64,000 nt of DNA from Prevotellaceae bacterium UBA1746 (GTDB lineage: Bacteria; Bacteroidota; Bacteroidia; Bacteroidales; Bacteroidaceae), in the NCBI GenBank assembly GCA_002314875.1, contig DCHS01000017.1, positions 124,001-188,000 on the forward strand, given 5' to 3'. The notes below the pieces were generated by a model. The model made no database searches, was not told the origin of the DNA, and saw only the letters and a program-made list of their open reading frames with translations. Both the position numbers and the translations under genes were made by a program. Each line of letters begins with the position of its first letter. Within the stretch, counting starts at the first letter, position 1. Positions 60,661-64,000 of the stretch are shown in pieces.

Positions 60661-63600
60661 GAAACAGTTCAAGCTCATTAACAACATCGTAGGTTGGGTG
60701 GTATTTGCTATTGCCGCCGTAACCTATTGTATGACGGTAGAGCCCTCAGCACCCTTCTGGGATTGTCCTGAGTTCACCACTACCGCAGCGCGACTTGAGG
60801 TGGGACATCCCCCAGGCGCACCCTTCTTTATGCTCACGGGCAATTTCTTCAGTCATTTTGCCTCTGACAACTCACAGATTGCGTTGATGGTCAACATTAT
60901 GTCGGCCCTCCTCTCCGCATTCTGTATCCTCTTCCTCTTCTGGAGCGTCACCCACCTCGTTCGCAAATTGATCTGCAAAGACGGTGAGGCCATCACGCTC
61001 AACCAGACTTTGATCATCATGTTCAGCGGTATTGCCGGTGCTCTGGCATACGCCTGGAGTGATACCTTCTGGTTCTCAGCAGTGGAAAGTGAAGTGTACG
61101 CCTACAGTTCCATGTTCACCGCCCTCGTTTTCTGGCTCATCCTGAAGTGGGAAGACCAAGCCGATGAACCCCATGCGGACCGCTGGCTCGTTCTCATCTT
61201 CTATCTGACAGGTTTGAGCATCGGTGTTCACTTGCTGAACCTCCTCTGCCTCCCTGCCATCGTCCTCGTTTACTACTATAAGCGCTATCCCGATGCGAAC
61301 CTCAAGGGTTCCCTCATCGCTCTCGGTGTTTCCGTAGTCCTCGTGGCAGCCGTTCTCTATGGTGTCGTTCCCGGTATCGTAAAGGTCGGCGGTTGGTTCG
61401 AGTTGCTCTTCGTTAACCAGCTCGGTATGCCCTTCAACAGCGGTATGATCATCTATCTGATTGTCCTCGTCGCTGTCGTTCTCTCTGCTATCTGGGCCAC
61501 CACGAAGAAGGACCGCAAGCTGATCAATATCCTCTACCTTGCTTCCGTAGCCTTGCTGGGTATTCCTTTCTACGGAAAGGGTTACGCCATGCCTATCGCT
61601 ATCGGTATCGTCCTCCTCGTTGCCTTGGCTATTCTCCTTACCCGTAAGGACAAGAAAGGCCAGTATATCCTCCGCAAGCGTGTGCTGAATACCTCTCTCC
61701 TCTGCATGCTCATGCTGATGATCGGTTATTCAACCTATGCTGTCATCGTCATCCGTTCTACCCAGAACACCCCGATGGACCAGAACTCTCCTGAGGATAT
61801 CTTCTCTCTCGGAACCTATCTGAACCGTGAGCAGTATGGTACCCGTCCTCTCTTCTATGGTGAAGCCTATACCTCTCGCCCTGTTGCTCTCGACAGCGAT
61901 GAGCGTATCCAGCGCCATGAGAATACCCTCGAGGAACAGCAGGCAGGAAAGAAGGATGTCTATGACATCGTTCCTATCCAGGGTGGCTATGTCTATCCCA
62001 GTGCGATGAAGATGTTCTTCCCCCGTATCTATGACCATTCCCATGCCCAGGCTTACGAAGACTGGCTTGGCGGCGTTGATAAGCACGAGGTAAGTTTCAG
62101 TGTTGACCAGGACGGTGAGCATTACGACGGTATTACCGGCGAGATGCCTTCACAGTGGGACAACATCCGCTTCTTCATGTCTTACCAGGTGAACTTCATG
62201 TACTGGCGCTATTTCATGTGGAACTTCGCCGGTCGTCAGAACGATATCCAGGGTAACGGCGAATATGAGCACGGCAACTGGATTACCGGCTTCAAGTTCA
62301 TCGATAATGCGATGTACGGTAATCAGGAACTCCTCCCCGGCGAACTCAAGAACAACAAGGGTCATAATGTCTTCTACTGTCTGCCCCTCCTCCTCGGCCT
62401 CCTCGGTCTTTTCTGGCAGGCTTACAAGGGAAAGCGCGGTATCCAGCAGTTCTGGATTGTCTTCTTCCTGTTCTTCATGACGGGTCTTGCCATCGTTCTC
62501 TATCTGAACCAGACTCCCCAGCAGCCTCGTGAACGTGACTACGCTTATGCCGGTTCGTTCTATGCCTTTGCCATTTGGATTGGCCTTGGCGTTGCTGCCA
62601 TCGCTGATCTCCCCCAGATGGTTGCAGAATACTTGAAGAAGAACTGGAACCACAAGTACGATCTGCCTTTGATCTGCCTCGCTGGTTTCGTTGCCCTTGC
62701 CGTTCCTCTTCAGATGGTCAGCCAGACCTGGGATGACCACGACCGCAGCGGCCGTACCGCTTGCCGTGACTTCGGTGGCAACTACCTCTATACCCTCGAT
62801 GAGAAGGGTAATCCTGTCATCTTCACCAATGGTGATAACGATACCTTCCCCCTCTGGTACAGCCAGGATACAGAAGGCATCCGTACCGATGCCCGCGTCT
62901 GCAACCTCTCCTATCTCCAGACTGACTGGTACACCGACCAGATGCGTCGTCCGGCTTGGGACAGCCCCGCACTCCCCATCACCTGGAACCGTTATGAATA
63001 TGTGGACAATATCAAGCGCTTCGGTCCCAATGGTGACCAGAGCCATGATGTCTTCTATGTTCGTCCTCAAAAGGATATCCTCGATGGTCTCAAGGCACAG
63101 ATTGCTGAAGATCCCAAACTTGCCAAGGAATATGGCGGCAGCGATCCCTACGAACTCCAGTTCATCATCGATAACTTCGTCCGTAATCCGGAGATCAGTT
63201 TCATTCCTACCGACTCCCTCGTATTGTCCATCGACAAGAACGCCGTTATCGCTTCTGGTATGAAGTTGCCCAACGGCAAGGACAGTATTCCCGAAAAACT
63301 CTTCATCTCCCTGAAGGGAAAGAGCATGGTGACCAAGTCTGAAATGATGGTGTACGAACTCCTCGCTCACCACAACTGGACCCGTCCTCTTTATATGAGT
63401 GTCACCCTCGGTAGTGAAAACTATGCCGGTCTTGACAACCATCTCATTCTTGAAGGTCTTGCTTCCCGCGTTACTCCGTTCAACGTTGGAACTCATGCCA
63501 TCGACACCGAAAAGATGTTCGACAACATGATGCACAAGTTCAAGTTCGGCGGAATCGATAAGGACGGCATCTATCTTGACCAGACGAACATGCGTATGTG

Positions 63601-64000
63601 CTACACCCATCGCTCTATGTTCACCCAGCTGATCGGTGCGCTCCTCGCAGAAGGCAAGAAGGACAAGGCCCTCCAGGCTTTGGAATACTGCAAGAAGGTC
63701 ATTCCTTCCAAGAATGTTCCCTACGATATCATGTCTATCGGTGTAGATTATGCCGAAGATGGCAGCATTGTCTTCAACCTCCCCTACTACTGGCATATGG
63801 TCGGTAAGGACAAGGAAGCAGAACGCGTTCTCGTTGAGGTTGCCAGGAACAGTGCAGAATACCTGACTTGGTATAACTCCCTCTCCGCTTCCCGTCTTTC
63901 AACCTACGGTCTCAGTGCTGAGCGCCATTTCCTCTTCCTCCAGGCAGCAATCAGTGGTTTGAGGGAATGTGGCAGCAAGCAGGCAGATGTTTACACCAAA
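60661..64000 (+). CDS. DUF2723 family polytopic membrane protein, partial (C-terminus outside window)
   Basis: The frame from ATG 60661 is open to the right edge, 1113 residues. The N-terminal half has about a dozen membrane segments. The motif FWDCPEFTTTAARLEVGHPP near residue 33 holds the acidic residues typical of the DUF2723 family, and GAPFFMLTGNFF and WSDTFWFSAVESEVYAYSS follow. The C-terminal part (from about 690) is soluble with NGDNDTFPLWYSQ and helical TPR-like stretches near the edge. The family is predicted to be GT-C-like glycosyltransferases, with a suggested role in protein O-glycosylation of Bacteroidota. That role is from memory of the family and is not shown by this sequence. 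It starts 80 bp after nadB. Confidence 0.85.

Noticed and set aside
62150..63796. 548-codon frame antisense to the DUF2723 gene, and similar long antisense frames over deaD, gyrB and the S41 gene
   Set aside because: Same reason: antisense to well-supported genes, no domain or signal, no promoter.

Overview
The window looks like a chromosomal segment of a Bacteroidales bacterium, most likely Prevotella or a close relative. Three things point there. Many genes sit behind the Bacteroidota promoter pattern TTTG-N19/20-TAnnTTTG. The content is rich in secreted glycoside hydrolases, TonB-dependent receptors, SPII lipoproteins and C10 (streptopain/interpain-type) proteases. Families largely typical of Bacteroidota are present (DUF2851, DUF5689, DUF2723, and short type IX-like C-terminal sorting tails). 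No transposase, phage gene, rRNA or CRISPR array was seen. One tRNA gene (anticodon CAU) is present.

Layout. 1-964: left-edge DUF2851 gene on the minus strand. 1144-6864: three tandem secreted C10 cysteine proteases. 6892-12398: Dcu-type C4-dicarboxylate transporter followed by a large modular GH2 beta-galactosidase. 12444-15290: DEAD-box RNA helicase and an outer-membrane barrel protein. 15303-22264: three unrecognised secreted proteins, the last a 1252-residue repeat protein; all three end in the same short C-terminal motif as the C10 proteases. 22265-22670: gene-free stretch with a strong palindromic element. 22671-24305: lone TonB-receptor-like barrel, convergent with hisS. 25853-33767: divergent pair of units that together look like an extracellular nucleic-acid degradation and uptake locus: EEP-family phosphoesterase on one side; TonB receptor, DUF5689 lipoprotein, tandem-domain lipoprotein and NUC1-type nuclease lipoprotein on the other. 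33949-40592: housekeeping block gyrB, acpP-fabF-rnc-greA, HIT protein; rnc carries an unusually long repetitive basic tail. 40623-46803: GH95 fucosidase, DsbD, YifB/ComM ATPase. 46978-56183: small OM barrel, GH31 with PA14 insert, tRNA, S41 protease, six-hairpin glycosidase, GH16 with dockerin-like tail. 56256-64000: LemA plus DUF2207 membrane protein, nadB, and a right-edge DUF2723 membrane protein.

How it fits together. The cell appears to be an anaerobic polymer degrader: proteases, beta-galactosidase, fucosidase, GH31 and GH16 enzymes act at or beyond the outer membrane. DsbD and the S41 protease serve the envelope. The dicarboxylate carrier fits fumarate/succinate metabolism. The glycosidases are scattered single genes and not one polysaccharide utilisation locus: no SusD homologue is visible.

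The main non-routine signals are the nuclease/TonB locus, the shared C-terminal tails on otherwise unknown secreted proteins, the RNase III tail together with long hairpins around acpP-fabF-rnc, and several families of short intergenic repeats (9-bp GGNNNTTCC arrays, GGTTCAA-rich elements, a MITE-like inverted repeat, a CCGCGG palindrome). All functional calls are from reading the sequence; no database search was run.
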